Shown one piece after another: positions 1-8,447 of a DNA stretch of 64,000 nucleotides; the stretch's first letter is position 1; each line of letters begins with the position of its first letter. Under the pieces are notes generated by a model. That model did no database searches. It saw only the letters and a program-made list of their open reading frames with translations, and was not told the DNA's origin. The DNA is from Peribacillus simplex. GTDB lineage: Bacteria; Bacillota; Bacilli; Bacillales; DSM-1321. The stretch spans positions 4,492,001-4,556,000 of the forward strand of contig NZ_CP126106.1 in NCBI RefSeq assembly GCF_030123325.1, written 5' to 3'. A program made the position numbers and the translations under genes.

Positions 1-640
1 AATTGGATATCGCGGATGAGTAAGAGTCAAAGCCAAGTGGAACGTAGGCCGACATGGTAACTTCCGCAAGCGGCATTCCGTTCAGCCAGCCGAAACGCTT
101 TCCGAAAGTTTGTGTAAGGAGTCCATTCAACTCCATATTGCCTAGACCGTCTTTGACGCCGACCACCTGCGGGACCTCCGCAAGCGCTTCCAAAGTTGAA
201 ATTGAAAGTGAAACATTATCACGCTGATATACGATGGAATTTAAGTCCGTACTCTCTGCGATAGCTTTGAAATAAGCCGCCAGACCTGCCTGTTCTCCAG
301 TAACAAGATATGGAGGTAATATTAAATATCCGTCTGCCCCTCTATCCGCTGATATTCTGGCAAGTTCCAGGGAAGTTTGAATATTCCCGCCTACCCCTGT
401 GTATACAGGGACTTTACCAGCCGTAACGGATACGGCTACCTCTACCATCGCTTCATATTCCTCTTTACTTAACGATGGATATTCCGCTGCTGCGCATGCT
501 ACGAAAATAGCCTCGAGTCCCTCATCCAGTAAAAATTGGATATTTTGGGCGAGTGCTTGTTCATCAAGCTTGTTACTCGTTGTAAATGGTGCTACGGGAA
601 ATCCGAGAATCCCTTTAGGCGCCTTGCGAATTTTATTCAT
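1..640 (-). CDS. kdgD: 5-dehydro-4-deoxyglucarate dehydratase, 3' end cut by window edge
   Basis: Reading down from an ATG at 638-640 behind a GGAGGAAT ribosome site, the protein starts MNKIRKAPKGILGFPVAPFT and stays open to base 1, about 213 residues. It belongs to the DHDPS/NAL aldolase superfamily. A VYQRDN segment sits near residue 135 and GVKDGLGN near 158, whose lysine should be the Schiff-base residue. The enzyme converts 5-dehydro-4-deoxy-D-glucarate to 2,5-dioxopentanoate and CO2, the step after GudD. It is divergent from gudP and shares a regulatory gap with it. The C-terminal third lies outside the window. The glucarate neighbours are what separate it from an ordinary dihydrodipicolinate synthase. 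Confidence 0.87.
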   Translation of the reverse strand, partial: MNKIRKAPKGILGFPVAPFTTSNKLDEQALAQNIQFLLDEGLEAIFVACAAAEYPSLSKEEYEAMVEVAVSVTAGKVPVYTGVGGNIQTSLELARISADRGADGYLILPPYLVTGEQAGLAAYFKAIAESTDLNSIVYQRDNVSLSISTLEALAEVPQVVGVKDGLGNMELNGLLTQTFGKRFGWLNGMPLAEVTMSAYVPLGFDSYSSAISN

Positions 641-670
641 TTTCTATTCCTCCTTGTGTATTATTGTTTT

Positions 671-684
671 ATTGTAAGACAAAT
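671..684 (-). promoter_or_regulatory. Candidate GudR operator upstream of kdgD
   Basis: Read on the minus strand this is ATTTGTCTTACAAT, 31 bases before the kdgD start. Nearly the same word occurs before gudP (842-855) and before gudR (3818-3831). A repeated word in front of every transcription start of the locus suggests the binding site of the local GntR-family regulator. This is inference; no footprint is known to me. Confidence 0.5.
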
Positions 685-826
685 ATACCGTCTGGTCAAT
701 CGTATTTTTTTTATTTTCTGAAAAATCGGGCATCACCTCATCCCACAATAATTTCGCTTCTAATATATACAAAAAAACACGATAATTAAGGTGCTAAACA
801 TGAAAAACGATTTATGAAAAAAGCCA

Positions 827-855
827 TTGACAAACAATTTTATTTGTCTTACCAT
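827..855 (+). promoter_or_regulatory. gudP promoter with overlapping operator
   Basis: TTGACA at 827-832 is followed after 17 bases by TACCAT at 850-855, a usable sigma-A promoter with a weak -10. The operator-like word ATTTGTCTTACCAT (842-855) covers the spacer and -10. Its TTTGTC half pairs with GACAAA at 858-863. A bound GntR-type repressor would block RNA polymerase here. Confidence 0.55.
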
Positions 856-906
856 TGGACAAAACTAAATATTAAGAATTTTCACGAAGGGAGAAGCGGT
901 CAACAT

Positions 907-920
907 TGTAAGCGGTATCA
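907..920 (+). promoter_or_regulatory. cre site (CcpA catabolite repression)
   Basis: TGTAAGCGGTATCA fits the Bacillus cre consensus TGWAANCGNTNWCA at every position. It lies about 50 bases downstream of the predicted gudP -10 and 40 bases before the start codon, a place where CcpA usually acts as a roadblock. Glucarate use would therefore be shut off by preferred sugars. Confidence 0.7.
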
Positions 921-960
921 ACTAAAAACTATAATTAAATACGTTTAAGGAAGTGAGTAT

Positions 961-2322
961 ATGAACGCTGAAGAAAAAGTTTTTCAAGCATCTCCTAAAC
1001 TGCCAAATGCCCAGAAAAAAACACGGACACGATGGTTCATTGTCTTCATGCTCTTTTTGGTTACCGCCCTGAATTATGCAGATCGTGCGACGCTATCAAT
1101 AGCAGGTACGGACATGTCTGGTCAGCTTGGTCTCGATTCAGTCATGATGGGCTATGTTTTCTCCGCTTTTGCATGGTCTTACGTAGCTGGACAAATTCCG
1201 GGCGGATGGCTTTTGGACCGTTTTGGCTCAAAAAAAGTTTACTTTTGGAGTATCACGCTATGGTCCACCTTTACGCTTTTACAAGGATTTATCGGATTTC
1301 TCGGTTCTGCCGGAACGGCTGTCATGGTATTGTTCGGACTGCGTTTTTTAGTTGGATTGGCAGAGGCTCCTTCCTTCCCGGCCAACAGCCGCATCGTTGC
1401 TACCTGGTTCCCAAGCCATGAACGCGGAACCGCGGCTGCCACTTTCAATTCAGCCCAGTATTTTGCAACCGTTCTCTTTGCACCGATCATGGGCTACATT
1501 ACGTATAAATTTGGTTGGGAATACGTCTTCTTCTTTATGGGCGCTTTAGGAATCATCGTTGCTTTCTTCTGGCTGAAAACGATATATGGCCCAAAGGAAC
1601 ATCCGCGCATCAACAAAGCTGAGCTTGAATATATCGAAGCAGGCGGCGCTTTGATCAATATGGATCAAACCTCTAAAAATAAGGAAGAAAAGAAAGGCGT
1701 CAACTGGAATCATATTAAGCAGCTTTTATCAAACCGCATGCTGTTAGGTGTTTATCTCGGACAATATTGCATTACGACGTTAACGTACTTTTTCCTTACA
1801 TGGTTTCCTGTGTACCTTGTACAAGAAAGAGGCATGACCATTCTTGAAGTTGGGCTCGTCGCTTCCCTTCCGGCCATTTGTGGATTTTTTGGCGGCATTC
1901 TCGGAGGGACATTCTCGGATTTCTTGCTACGGAAGGGATTCTCATTGACTGTCGCCCGAAAATTGCCAATTGTAGTTGGGATGCTTCTATCGATGAGCTT
2001 GGTGGCTGCAAACTATGTAGATACGGAATGGGTTATCATTTTCGTTATGGCCCTAGCGTTTTTCGGTAAAGGATTCGGGGCACTCGGCTGGGCGGTAGTG
2101 GCCGATACCTCACCAAAGGAAATGTCCGGTGTCAGTGGCGGGCTTTTCAACACATTCGGTAACATCGCAGGCATCACAACACCCATTATCATCGGATACA
2201 TCATTGCCACGACAGGATCATTTAATGGGGCGCTAGTCTTCGTATGTGCCAATGCTCTTGTCGCGATTTGCAGCTATTTATTCCTTGTTGGTGAAATTAA
2301 ACGTGTAGAGTTAAAATCATAG
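961..2322 (+). CDS. gudP: D-glucarate/galactarate MFS transporter
   Basis: This 453-residue protein of about 12 membrane segments belongs to the anion:cation symporter branch of the major facilitator superfamily. The N-terminal RTRWFIVFMLFLVTALNYADR is typical of GudP-type hexuronate/glucarate carriers, and a DRFGSKK loop follows TM2. The ATG is 7 bases behind AAGGAAGTGA. It should import D-glucarate with protons. gudD follows after 31 bases on the same strand, so the two are very likely cotranscribed from the promoter at 827-855. The family assignment is firm. The substrate rests on the neighbours and would otherwise be open among sugar acids. Confidence 0.85.
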   Translation: MNAEEKVFQASPKLPNAQKKTRTRWFIVFMLFLVTALNYADRATLSIAGTDMSGQLGLDSVMMGYVFSAFAWSYVAGQIPGGWLLDRFGSKKVYFWSITLWSTFTLLQGFIGFLGSAGTAVMVLFGLRFLVGLAEAPSFPANSRIVATWFPSHERGTAAATFNSAQYFATVLFAPIMGYITYKFGWEYVFFFMGALGIIVAFFWLKTIYGPKEHPRINKAELEYIEAGGALINMDQTSKNKEEKKGVNWNHIKQLLSNRMLLGVYLGQYCITTLTYFFLTWFPVYLVQERGMTILEVGLVASLPAICGFFGGILGGTFSDFLLRKGFSLTVARKLPIVVGMLLSMSLVAANYVDTEWVIIFVMALAFFGKGFGALGWAVVADTSPKEMSGVSGGLFNTFGNIAGITTPIIIGYIIATTGSFNGALVFVCANALVAICSYLFLVGEIKRVELKS

Positions 2323-2353
2323 TTAACTAAATATTCTGGCAGGGGGAAGAATC

Positions 2354-3712
2354 ATGAACAATCAAATGCTTAAGGATAATGTAAAAATCGGAACACCGGT
2401 AATTTCAGAAATGAGCGTCATTCCAGTTGCAGGCCATGACGGCATGCTGCTGAACTTGAGTGGTGCCCATGCTCCTTATTTCACCCGGAACATTGTCATT
2501 TTGAAAGATAATGCGGGTAATACGGGTGTAGGTGAAGTTCCTGGAGGCGAAAAAATTCGCCAAACACTCGAAGATGCCAAACAATTGGTTGTCGGCCAGT
2601 CCATTGGGACATACAACAACATTCTGAATACCATCCGTAAGCAGTTTGCGGACCGGGATGCTGGAGGCCGCGGCCTTCAGACGTTCGATCTCCGTATAGC
2701 CATCCATGCCGTAACAGCATTGGAAGCGGCACTTCTGGATTTAGTCGGCCAATATTTAGGTGTTCCAGTTGCAGCCCTTCTCGGAGAAGGACAGCAGCGT
2801 GATAAGGTGGAAATGCTGGGCTACTTATTTTATGTAGGTGACCGCAATAAAACGGATCTTGGTTATTTAAGCGAGCCTGAAGCGGCAGATGACTGGATTC
2901 GCCTTCGTCATGAGGAAGCGCTCACACCTGAATCGATTGTCCGCTTGGCAGAAGCCGCCCACTCTCGCTATGGATTCAATGACTTTAAACTGAAAGGCGG
3001 GGTTTTGCGCGGGGAAGAAGAAATCGAAGCGGTGACGGCACTTGCGGAACGCTTCCCTGAAGCCAGGATCACCCTTGACCCAAATGGAGGCTGGCTGCTT
3101 AAGGATGCGATTGAACTTTGCCGGGATCAACATCATGTTTTAGCCTATGCGGAAGATCCATGCGGAGCGGAAAATGGTTTTTCCGCCCGGGAAATCATGA
3201 CGGAATTCAGGCGCGCAACGGGCCTTCCGACCGCTACCAATATGATTGCAACGGACTGGAGGCAAATGGGGCACTCCATTCAACTTCAATCCGTGGACAT
3301 CCCACTTGCCGATCCGCATTTTTGGACGATGCAAGGCTCCGTCCGTGTCGCTCAAATGTGCAACGACTGGGGATTGACATGGGGATCACATTCGAATAAT
3401 CACTTTGACATTTCACTTGCCATGTTTACACACGTTGCTGCAGCCGCACCAGGAAAAATCACTGCGATCGATACCCACTGGATTTGGCAGGATGGGCAGC
3501 GTTTGACGAAAGAACCTTTTAAAATTGTCGGCGGAATGGTCGATGTCCCTTCCAAACCAGGACTCGGAATTGAAGTGGATATGGAACAAATCGAGAAGGC
3601 ACATCAGCTTTATAAACAAAAAGGACTTGGTGCCCGTGATGATTCAATGGCGATGCAATACCTGATTTCCGGATGGGAGTTCAATCCAAAATCACCTTGC
3701 CTTGTCAGATGA
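2354..3712 (+). CDS. gudD: Glucarate dehydratase
   Basis: This 452-residue enolase-superfamily enzyme is close to the family's usual length of about 450. Recognisable blocks are the FKLKGG lysine segment near residue 214, the metal-ligand blocks TLDPNGGW (about 240) and AEDPCGAENG (about 266), ATNMIATDW (about 296) and the catalytic-histidine segment GSHSNNHFDIS (about 345). It dehydrates D-glucarate to 5-dehydro-4-deoxyglucarate in the cytoplasm, which KdgD then uses. A GGGGGAAG ribosome site precedes the ATG. It forms an operon with gudP; gudR follows after 160 bases with its own operator-like site. No key residue appears to be missing. Confidence 0.92.
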   Translation: MNNQMLKDNVKIGTPVISEMSVIPVAGHDGMLLNLSGAHAPYFTRNIVILKDNAGNTGVGEVPGGEKIRQTLEDAKQLVVGQSIGTYNNILNTIRKQFADRDAGGRGLQTFDLRIAIHAVTALEAALLDLVGQYLGVPVAALLGEGQQRDKVEMLGYLFYVGDRNKTDLGYLSEPEAADDWIRLRHEEALTPESIVRLAEAAHSRYGFNDFKLKGGVLRGEEEIEAVTALAERFPEARITLDPNGGWLLKDAIELCRDQHHVLAYAEDPCGAENGFSAREIMTEFRRATGLPTATNMIATDWRQMGHSIQLQSVDIPLADPHFWTMQGSVRVAQMCNDWGLTWGSHSNNHFDISLAMFTHVAAAAPGKITAIDTHWIWQDGQRLTKEPFKIVGGMVDVPSKPGLGIEVDMEQIEKAHQLYKQKGLGARDDSMAMQYLISGWEFNPKSPCLVR

Positions 3713-3817
3713 TTTTTTCCAACTATGCGTGCGTCTCTCTCTTTAGAGCGGCGCATTTTACTTTTTTTGGGCATAGATCTTCTCTTCCTCACATGCAAAT
3801 AAGTGTATTATATTATA

Positions 3818-3831
3818 TAATTAGTCTTACA
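3818..3831 (+). promoter_or_regulatory. Candidate GudR operator upstream of gudR
   Basis: ATTAGTCTTACAGT is the third copy of the motif seen at 671-684 and 842-855. It lies about 40 bases before the gudR start in an AT-rich stretch (TATTATATTATATAA) that could hold a -10. It suggests that the regulator controls its own gene. Confidence 0.45.
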
Positions 3832-3872
3832 GTATGAATACATATGGGATTTAACAGAAAAGGGGTTACACA

Positions 3873-4574
3873 ATGGAAGAATCGTCAAAGAAATTAGGCG
3901 TACAATCGGTACATCGCAACACTCTTTCACAACAAGTCGTGGATCAAATCGTGCACCTGCTCGTCAGCGGACAAATGAAAGCGGGCGACAAATTGCCTCC
4001 TGAAATGGAACTTATGAAAGAACTTGAAGTAAGCCGGCCTGTTTTACGGGAGGCGCTCAGTGCACTTGATACACTAGGTGTCATTACACGAAAAACGCGA
4101 GAAGGAACCTTTTTTAACGATAAAATCGGTACACATCCATTCTCTGTCATGCTGGCGCTGGCTACGGATAATTTACCAGCGATCATCGAAGCGCGAATGG
4201 CATTGGAGTTGGGATTGGTAACAATGGCTGCCGAGAAGATCACAGACGAACAACTGGAGAAACTGCAAGTTACGATTGACACGATTGCCAATAGTGAAGA
4301 CAACGATTATGGAGAGGCCGATAAAGAATTCCACAAGATCATTGCTTTAAGTGCGAACAATCCCATTATCGAAGGCATGATCGATTCCTTATTGATTACC
4401 CATAATAAAATAAATAGCCTGATACAATTCAGGGAACGGGAACTGACTGTAAAGTATCATAAAGCCATATATGCGGCTCTTGCAGCACATGATCCACACG
4501 AAGCATTCAGCCAAATGTACAAGCACCTTGATTACGTACGTCAGAAAGTCCTTCAATATTCTCACGCAAATTAA
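3873..4574 (+). CDS. gudR: GntR/FadR-family regulator of glucarate genes
   Basis: This 233-residue protein has an N-terminal winged helix at about residues 12-80 (DKLPPEMELMKELEVSRPVLREAL, then GVITRKTREGTFF) and a C-terminal FCD ligand-binding domain with EARMALELGLV and REFHK-like (ADKEFHK) segments. FadR-subfamily proteins normally repress a neighbouring catabolic operon until a metabolite binds the FCD domain. Position, direction and the shared motif make it the likely glucarate regulator, equivalent to ycbG in B. subtilis. The start is an ATG behind AAAAGGGG. The effector is not visible from sequence. Confidence 0.85.
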   Translation: MEESSKKLGVQSVHRNTLSQQVVDQIVHLLVSGQMKAGDKLPPEMELMKELEVSRPVLREALSALDTLGVITRKTREGTFFNDKIGTHPFSVMLALATDNLPAIIEARMALELGLVTMAAEKITDEQLEKLQVTIDTIANSEDNDYGEADKEFHKIIALSANNPIIEGMIDSLLITHNKINSLIQFRERELTVKYHKAIYAALAAHDPHEAFSQMYKHLDYVRQKVLQYSHAN

Positions 4575-4735
4575 TATTTCGTTTGTGTGGAAGGTGAAAG
4601 TAATCGCAGCAAACTAATGGATCACTCAATGATCCAATTTCATAGGGAAAGTGGATTTTTTTGGGACCTATAATGCTTCCAAGATTTCAGAGTTCAACTT
4701 ATCTTTTAAATCCAATTGATAGCATATTCTTTTTG

Positions 4736-4767
4736 AAAAAAAACTGGATAGTAGTTGAACTATCCAG
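4736..4767 (-). terminator. Hairpin terminator, minus strand
   Basis: A CTGGATAG...CTATCCAG stem is followed on the minus strand by eight T. It lies downstream of a second terminator (4874-4910), so it may act as a backup for the SDR gene. No convincing gene was seen between the two hairpins. The rest of 4575-4953 holds only a short GGATCA/TGATCC hairpin after gudR. Confidence 0.6.
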
Positions 4768-4873
4768 CCCTCACTTATCCACTTTCGATTGAAATGAAAA
4801 TGTTCCCCGCTGAAGGCGAAATCTTCCCCTTGCAAATTGTTGGCGAAGCACAATCCCCATCAATGCTCCACTC

Positions 4874-4910
4874 AAAAAAAAATGCATCCTGCTTGTTAGC
4901 AGGAATGCAT
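4874..4910 (-). terminator. Terminator of the SDR gene
   Basis: The stem ATGCATTCCTGC/GCAGGATGCAT is followed by a run of nine T on the minus strand, 44 bases after the SDR stop codon. Confidence 0.8.
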
Positions 4911-4953
4911 GTGTCAGTCCCAAGTTCTTGACCATCCTCTTTTTAATTTACGC

Positions 4954-5712
4954 TTAATACGCACTCCAACCAGCATCTGCCGTGATGACAGTGCCATTAA
5001 CAAAACTGGAATCGTCTGAAGCAAGGAACAAAGCCACTTTAGCGATTTCCTCAGGTTTGCCATTGCGTGGATTGATGGCCATACCCAATTGTTGGCGGGA
5101 GAAGCCAAACTCATTGATATTCGTCATGCTGGAACCGATATTGGTTTCAACTCCGCCTGGTGCTATTGCATTGCAGCGAATCCCTTTATTGGCATACATG
5201 AAGCCCGTGTTTTTTGTGAACCCAACCACTGCATGCTTAGAGGCAGTGTATGCTGCGCCTGCTCGGGCACCGTACAAACCGCCAGCAGAAGCAATATTGA
5301 TGATGACCCCTTTTTGTTTTTCTAAAAAGATCGGCAATACCTTTCTAGTCGAACGCATGACGCTTGTCGTGTTAATGGCAAAAATCCGATCCCATCTAGA
5401 ATCTTCTATGTCTCCAGCAGGTTCCATGCCATCCATGATACCCGCGTTATTCACTAAAATATCCACCGTGCCATACGTACTTACCGTGGTATCGATCAAA
5501 TGTTGAATATCTTCCTCCACCGCTACGTTCGTTTTAATGGCAAAGGCCATTCCGCCATTCGCTTTTATTTCTTCCACCGTCTCGTTCGCGCCATCAAGAT
5601 TCAAATCCGATACGACGACTTTAGCCCCTTCTCTAGCATAATCTATAGCAATTTGTTTCCCCATGCCAGATGCTGCGCCTGTCACTACTGCAACTTTGTC
5701 TTGTAATTTCAT
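4954..5712 (-). CDS. SDR-family NAD(P)-dependent oxidoreductase
   Basis: This 252-residue classical short-chain dehydrogenase has the TGAASGMG dinucleotide motif near residue 12, NNAG near 90 and the YTASK catalytic Tyr/Lys pair near 155, preceded by the active-site serine in NIASAGG. The chosen ATG at 5710-5712 sits 6 bases behind GGGGGAG; an in-frame ATG six codons upstream has no ribosome site of its own. It reduces or oxidises an unknown alcohol/ketone. It is divergent from a TetR regulator with a strong palindrome between them, so it is probably that regulator's target. The C-terminal AGWSAY has no substrate meaning that I can recognise. Confidence 0.85.
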   Translation of the reverse strand: MKLQDKVAVVTGAASGMGKQIAIDYAREGAKVVVSDLNLDGANETVEEIKANGGMAFAIKTNVAVEEDIQHLIDTTVSTYGTVDILVNNAGIMDGMEPAGDIEDSRWDRIFAINTTSVMRSTRKVLPIFLEKQKGVIINIASAGGLYGARAGAAYTASKHAVVGFTKNTGFMYANKGIRCNAIAPGGVETNIGSSMTNINEFGFSRQQLGMAINPRNGKPEEIAKVALFLASDDSSFVNGTVITADAGWSAY

Positions 5713-5840
5713 TTGAACTCCCCCATTCACTCTATTGAAGTGATACTTATTGTACAGATGTTCATTTACTAACTTCCTTTATAGTATAATTAGTTTCAAT
5801 AGGCTTATACAATCAGCAAATGATGATCTCGATGTTGAAC

Positions 5841-5861
5841 AATGAACAGAAAGTGTTCATT
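5841..5861. promoter_or_regulatory. Candidate TetR operator, SDR/TetR gap
   Basis: AATGAACA-N5-TGTTCATT is a perfect inverted repeat with 8-base arms, 42 bases before the TetR start. Extra half-sites TGTTCATT (5758-5765) and TGTTCATT (5863-5870) flank it. This is the usual arrangement for a TetR protein that represses itself and its divergent neighbour. Confidence 0.65.
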
Positions 5862-5902
5862 ATGTTCATTAAAAGTACAATAACGAACAAAGGGTGAAGA
5901 AA

Positions 5903-6520
5903 ATGTCCAATAATAATACTGGGATTGATAGGAGGATCAGGAAATCCAAACTGGCTTTGAAAGAATCTCTCATATCATTAATGCAACACAAGGATTTCAG
6001 GGATATATCGATTACTGACATTGTAGAACGCGCCGACCTTAATCGGGGTACATTTTACAAACACTATCAGTACAAAGAGGAACTGCTTGAAGAGGTCATG
6101 GAGGATGTAATTGCCGATTTGATCATATCTTACCGGGAACCTTATAAAAACGTTGAAACTTTCACCATCAATGAACTCACGGCTTCAGTGATCAAAATAT
6201 TTGAACATGTAGCTAACTATGCAAACATTTATACCCTCATCCTAAAGTCGAATGCATGGCCTACATTACTGGAAAGGATTTGTAATGAATTAAAGAAACT
6301 TCCATTGGAAGACCTGGAAGATTACCGGCCGAATCCTAAGATCAATACAGAACTTGCCTCCAGTTATCAGGCATATGCGATCTTAGGCATGATCATCGAA
6401 TGGGTCAACACCGGCTTTAAATACAGCGCTGACTATATGGCTGAACAGTTACTGGAAATCATTAATAATAAATCGGTAAATGCCGTCTATAAAATAAACC
6501 ATACATTTAAGCAGAAATAA
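5903..6520 (+). CDS. TetR/AcrR-family regulator
   Basis: This protein of about 205 residues has an N-terminal TetR helix-turn-helix (DISITDIVERADLNRGTFYKHY, about residues 30-52) and an alpha-helical C-terminal domain without recognised ligand residues. An in-frame GTG lies three codons earlier, but the ATG at 5903 is correctly spaced from AAAGGGTG. It most likely represses the divergent SDR gene and itself through the AATGAACA palindrome. The C-terminal sequence resembles the subgroup found in DhaS-like or YxaF-like regulators, but I cannot name the ligand. The GAGGG...CCCTC hairpin after the stop lacks a T-run. Confidence 0.83.
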   Translation: MSNNNTGIDRRIRKSKLALKESLISLMQHKDFRDISITDIVERADLNRGTFYKHYQYKEELLEEVMEDVIADLIISYREPYKNVETFTINELTASVIKIFEHVANYANIYTLILKSNAWPTLLERICNELKKLPLEDLEDYRPNPKINTELASSYQAYAILGMIIEWVNTGFKYSADYMAEQLLEIINNKSVNAVYKINHTFKQK

Positions 6521-6550
6521 GAGGGCTGCATCGGCAACCCTCCAATCTCA

Positions 6551-7258
6551 TTAAAGCGCCTGCCCTTTGGAAAGAAACCTTGTTACGGCAGCCAGGAAAG
6601 CTGATAAATTATCTTCATGCACAAAGTGTCCTGCATCCTCTATCGTCACCAATTCGCAATTCGGAATAAGCTCGGAGACTTCCTGCAATATATTTTGGGG
6701 TATATGGCTCGACCCGCCCCCTATAACAAGCGTCGGCATCATAATATCGGTAAGACGCGCCCACCATTCGGGATTGGGTTCATTAAGCTGCTGTATTATC
6801 GATGGCACAACCTGCCAATCAAACGGCAGAGGGCCAGAAGGTTGGGAGGGAACCTCAATTGGTTCATCCGAGAAAGGTGGAGGCGTATCTTCGACAATCA
6901 GCCTATCTATCCTCGAAGGAAAAGTTTGCGAGAAAAGATAGGAAACTGTCCCCCCCATGGAATGCCCTATTAGCGAAAATCTTCCCAAATTCAGCGCATC
7001 CGCAAAATGACGCAAATCATCGCGCATCAATTCGAATGTGTATGTATTGGTTCTCTCACTCCCACCGTGTCCCCGTTGATCTAAAGCTAATACACGATAA
7101 TTTTCTCCTAATGCGGCAGCCACTTGATCCCATGATTCTGCACTTTTACCCATCGCGTGCAGAACAACAAGCGGTGGTGCAGAAACATCCCCGCTCTCCC
7201 GGTATTGAAACGTTTGTCCATTCCATTCAATTTGATTAACCCGTATTTCCATCTCCAT
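6551..7258 (-). CDS. Alpha/beta hydrolase
   Basis: This 235-residue single-domain alpha/beta hydrolase has an oxyanion-region HAMGKSAESWD (about residues 34-44), DQRGHGGS (about 60), the nucleophile elbow GHSMGG (Ser near 98) and the catalytic histidine in DAGHFVHED (about 214). The acid is probably in the strand-6 to strand-7 region, but I could not fix it. It is convergent with the TetR gene and 30 bases from its stop. The substrate is unknown; relatives are annotated as esterases or C-C bond hydrolases. The start lies in overlapping GGAGATG signals (7258 or 7252), so the exact N-terminus is uncertain. Confidence 0.82.
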   Translation of the reverse strand: MEMEIRVNQIEWNGQTFQYRESGDVSAPPLVVLHAMGKSAESWDQVAAALGENYRVLALDQRGHGGSERTNTYTFELMRDDLRHFADALNLGRFSLIGHSMGGTVSYLFSQTFPSRIDRLIVEDTPPPFSDEPIEVPSQPSGPLPFDWQVVPSIIQQLNEPNPEWWARLTDIMMPTLVIGGGSSHIPQNILQEVSELIPNCELVTIEDAGHFVHEDNLSAFLAAVTRFLSKGQAL

Positions 7259-7423
7259 TCATCTCCCAGGATCGGAATTGGTCAAACCCGATCTATTTAA
7301 GAAAACCTCCTAAAATACTATGTTCACGATAATTAAATTATACTTTTTATGCCTTGACCCATTCATTAGCCCTAACAGCGATTCATTCCTGTCTTAATCC
7401 GATTATTTTGACCTTTACCATAT

Positions 7424-8326
7424 TTATTCATCCTTTGGTCTGGCGGAGTTGGCGGCAGCGAAGTAATCCATGACAAATAACCTAAATTGCTTGGCTACTG
7501 GGGTGAAGTAGCGTTTTTCTGACCAGCCGAGCCCTATTGTTCTTTGACAAGCAGGTTCGGTTATCCGGATTTTATGGGATAATGACCCGGTTTGATGGAG
7601 CCATGTCAATTCGGATACGAAGGCGACTCCCAGCCCTTTCCTGACAAGGTCCGAGATGACAGCAGGTTCATCTCCTTCAAATGCAATGTGCTGGACGAAT
7701 CCCGCTTCGAGGCAAAATTGGTCGGTGAGGCTGCGGAACCCGAAGCCTGTGTTCATACTGATGAATGGTTCATCTTTCACTTCTTGAAGTGTAATGCTTT
7801 CCCTGCCTGCCAACCGGTGATCGGGAGGCACAATCAAGTATATTTCTTCGGTGATCAGCGGTTCCCACTTTAAGTCCGGGCCTTCAATCGGAACGGATGA
7901 TATGCAATAATCAATTTCTCCTTCTATTAGAAGCTGCTTCATGGATGATATGGATTTTAGGAATTGTTGAAAACGGACATCCGGGTATTGAGATAAAAAT
8001 GTACCCAATAAATCAGGCAGGACCCTGGGAATGGTAACGGCCAAGGTGATGTTCTTTTGGTCTTGATCTGTTAATTCCACTATTTCGCGCCTCCCTTCAT
8101 TCAGTTCCGCAAAAGCGCGTTCAACACGGTTCAAGAAAATTCGTCCTGCTGCATTGAGCTTGATTTTCCGGTGTTCCCTATCGAACAGTGCGACTCCCAA
8201 ATCCTCTTCAAGCCGGGATATGGTTTTACTGAGGGATGGCTGAGCAATCTGAAGTTGTTCCGCAGCCTTTGTCATATGTTCCAGCCGTGCTACGGTTTGA
8301 AAGTACTGGAGCTGTAATATTTCCAT
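7424..8326 (-). CDS. LysR-family transcriptional regulator
   Basis: This 300-residue protein has an N-terminal winged helix-turn-helix (LEHMTKAAEQLQIAQPSLSKTISRLEEDLG, residues 16-45, where AQPSLS is the recognition helix) and a periplasmic-binding-like effector domain from about residue 90. It is divergent from the YhgE-type gene. Two palindromes lie in the 121-base gap, as is usual for LysR proteins that activate the neighbour and repress themselves. The effector is not predictable. Confidence 0.88.
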   Translation of the reverse strand: MEILQLQYFQTVARLEHMTKAAEQLQIAQPSLSKTISRLEEDLGVALFDREHRKIKLNAAGRIFLNRVERAFAELNEGRREIVELTDQDQKNITLAVTIPRVLPDLLGTFLSQYPDVRFQQFLKSISSMKQLLIEGEIDYCISSVPIEGPDLKWEPLITEEIYLIVPPDHRLAGRESITLQEVKDEPFISMNTGFGFRSLTDQFCLEAGFVQHIAFEGDEPAVISDLVRKGLGVAFVSELTWLHQTGSLSHKIRITEPACQRTIGLGWSEKRYFTPVAKQFRLFVMDYFAAANSARPKDE

Positions 8327-8343
8327 TTTCCCACTCTTTTCAC

Positions 8344-8380
8344 ATAGATTTAAATCTATTATTACATAATCAATTATGTA
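8344..8380. promoter_or_regulatory. Two palindromes in the LysR/YhgE gap
   Basis: ATAGATTTAAATCTAT (8344-8359) is a perfect 16-base palindrome, and TACATAATCAATTATGTA (8363-8380) is a second one with 8-base arms, three bases away. They lie beside the LysR start. LysR tetramers commonly bind a strong recognition site next to a weaker activation site, which this pair would suit. Confidence 0.6.
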
Positions 8381-8447
8381 TTATACAGTATCTAAAAAAG
8401 CCATTATGATGAAATAATCTCTTAGTCAGAAAGGGCAGGCTCAAATA

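Noticed and set aside
4668..4853. Small minus-strand frame between gudR and the SDR gene
   Set aside because: It spans a terminator hairpin, and its sequence has no recognisable pattern.
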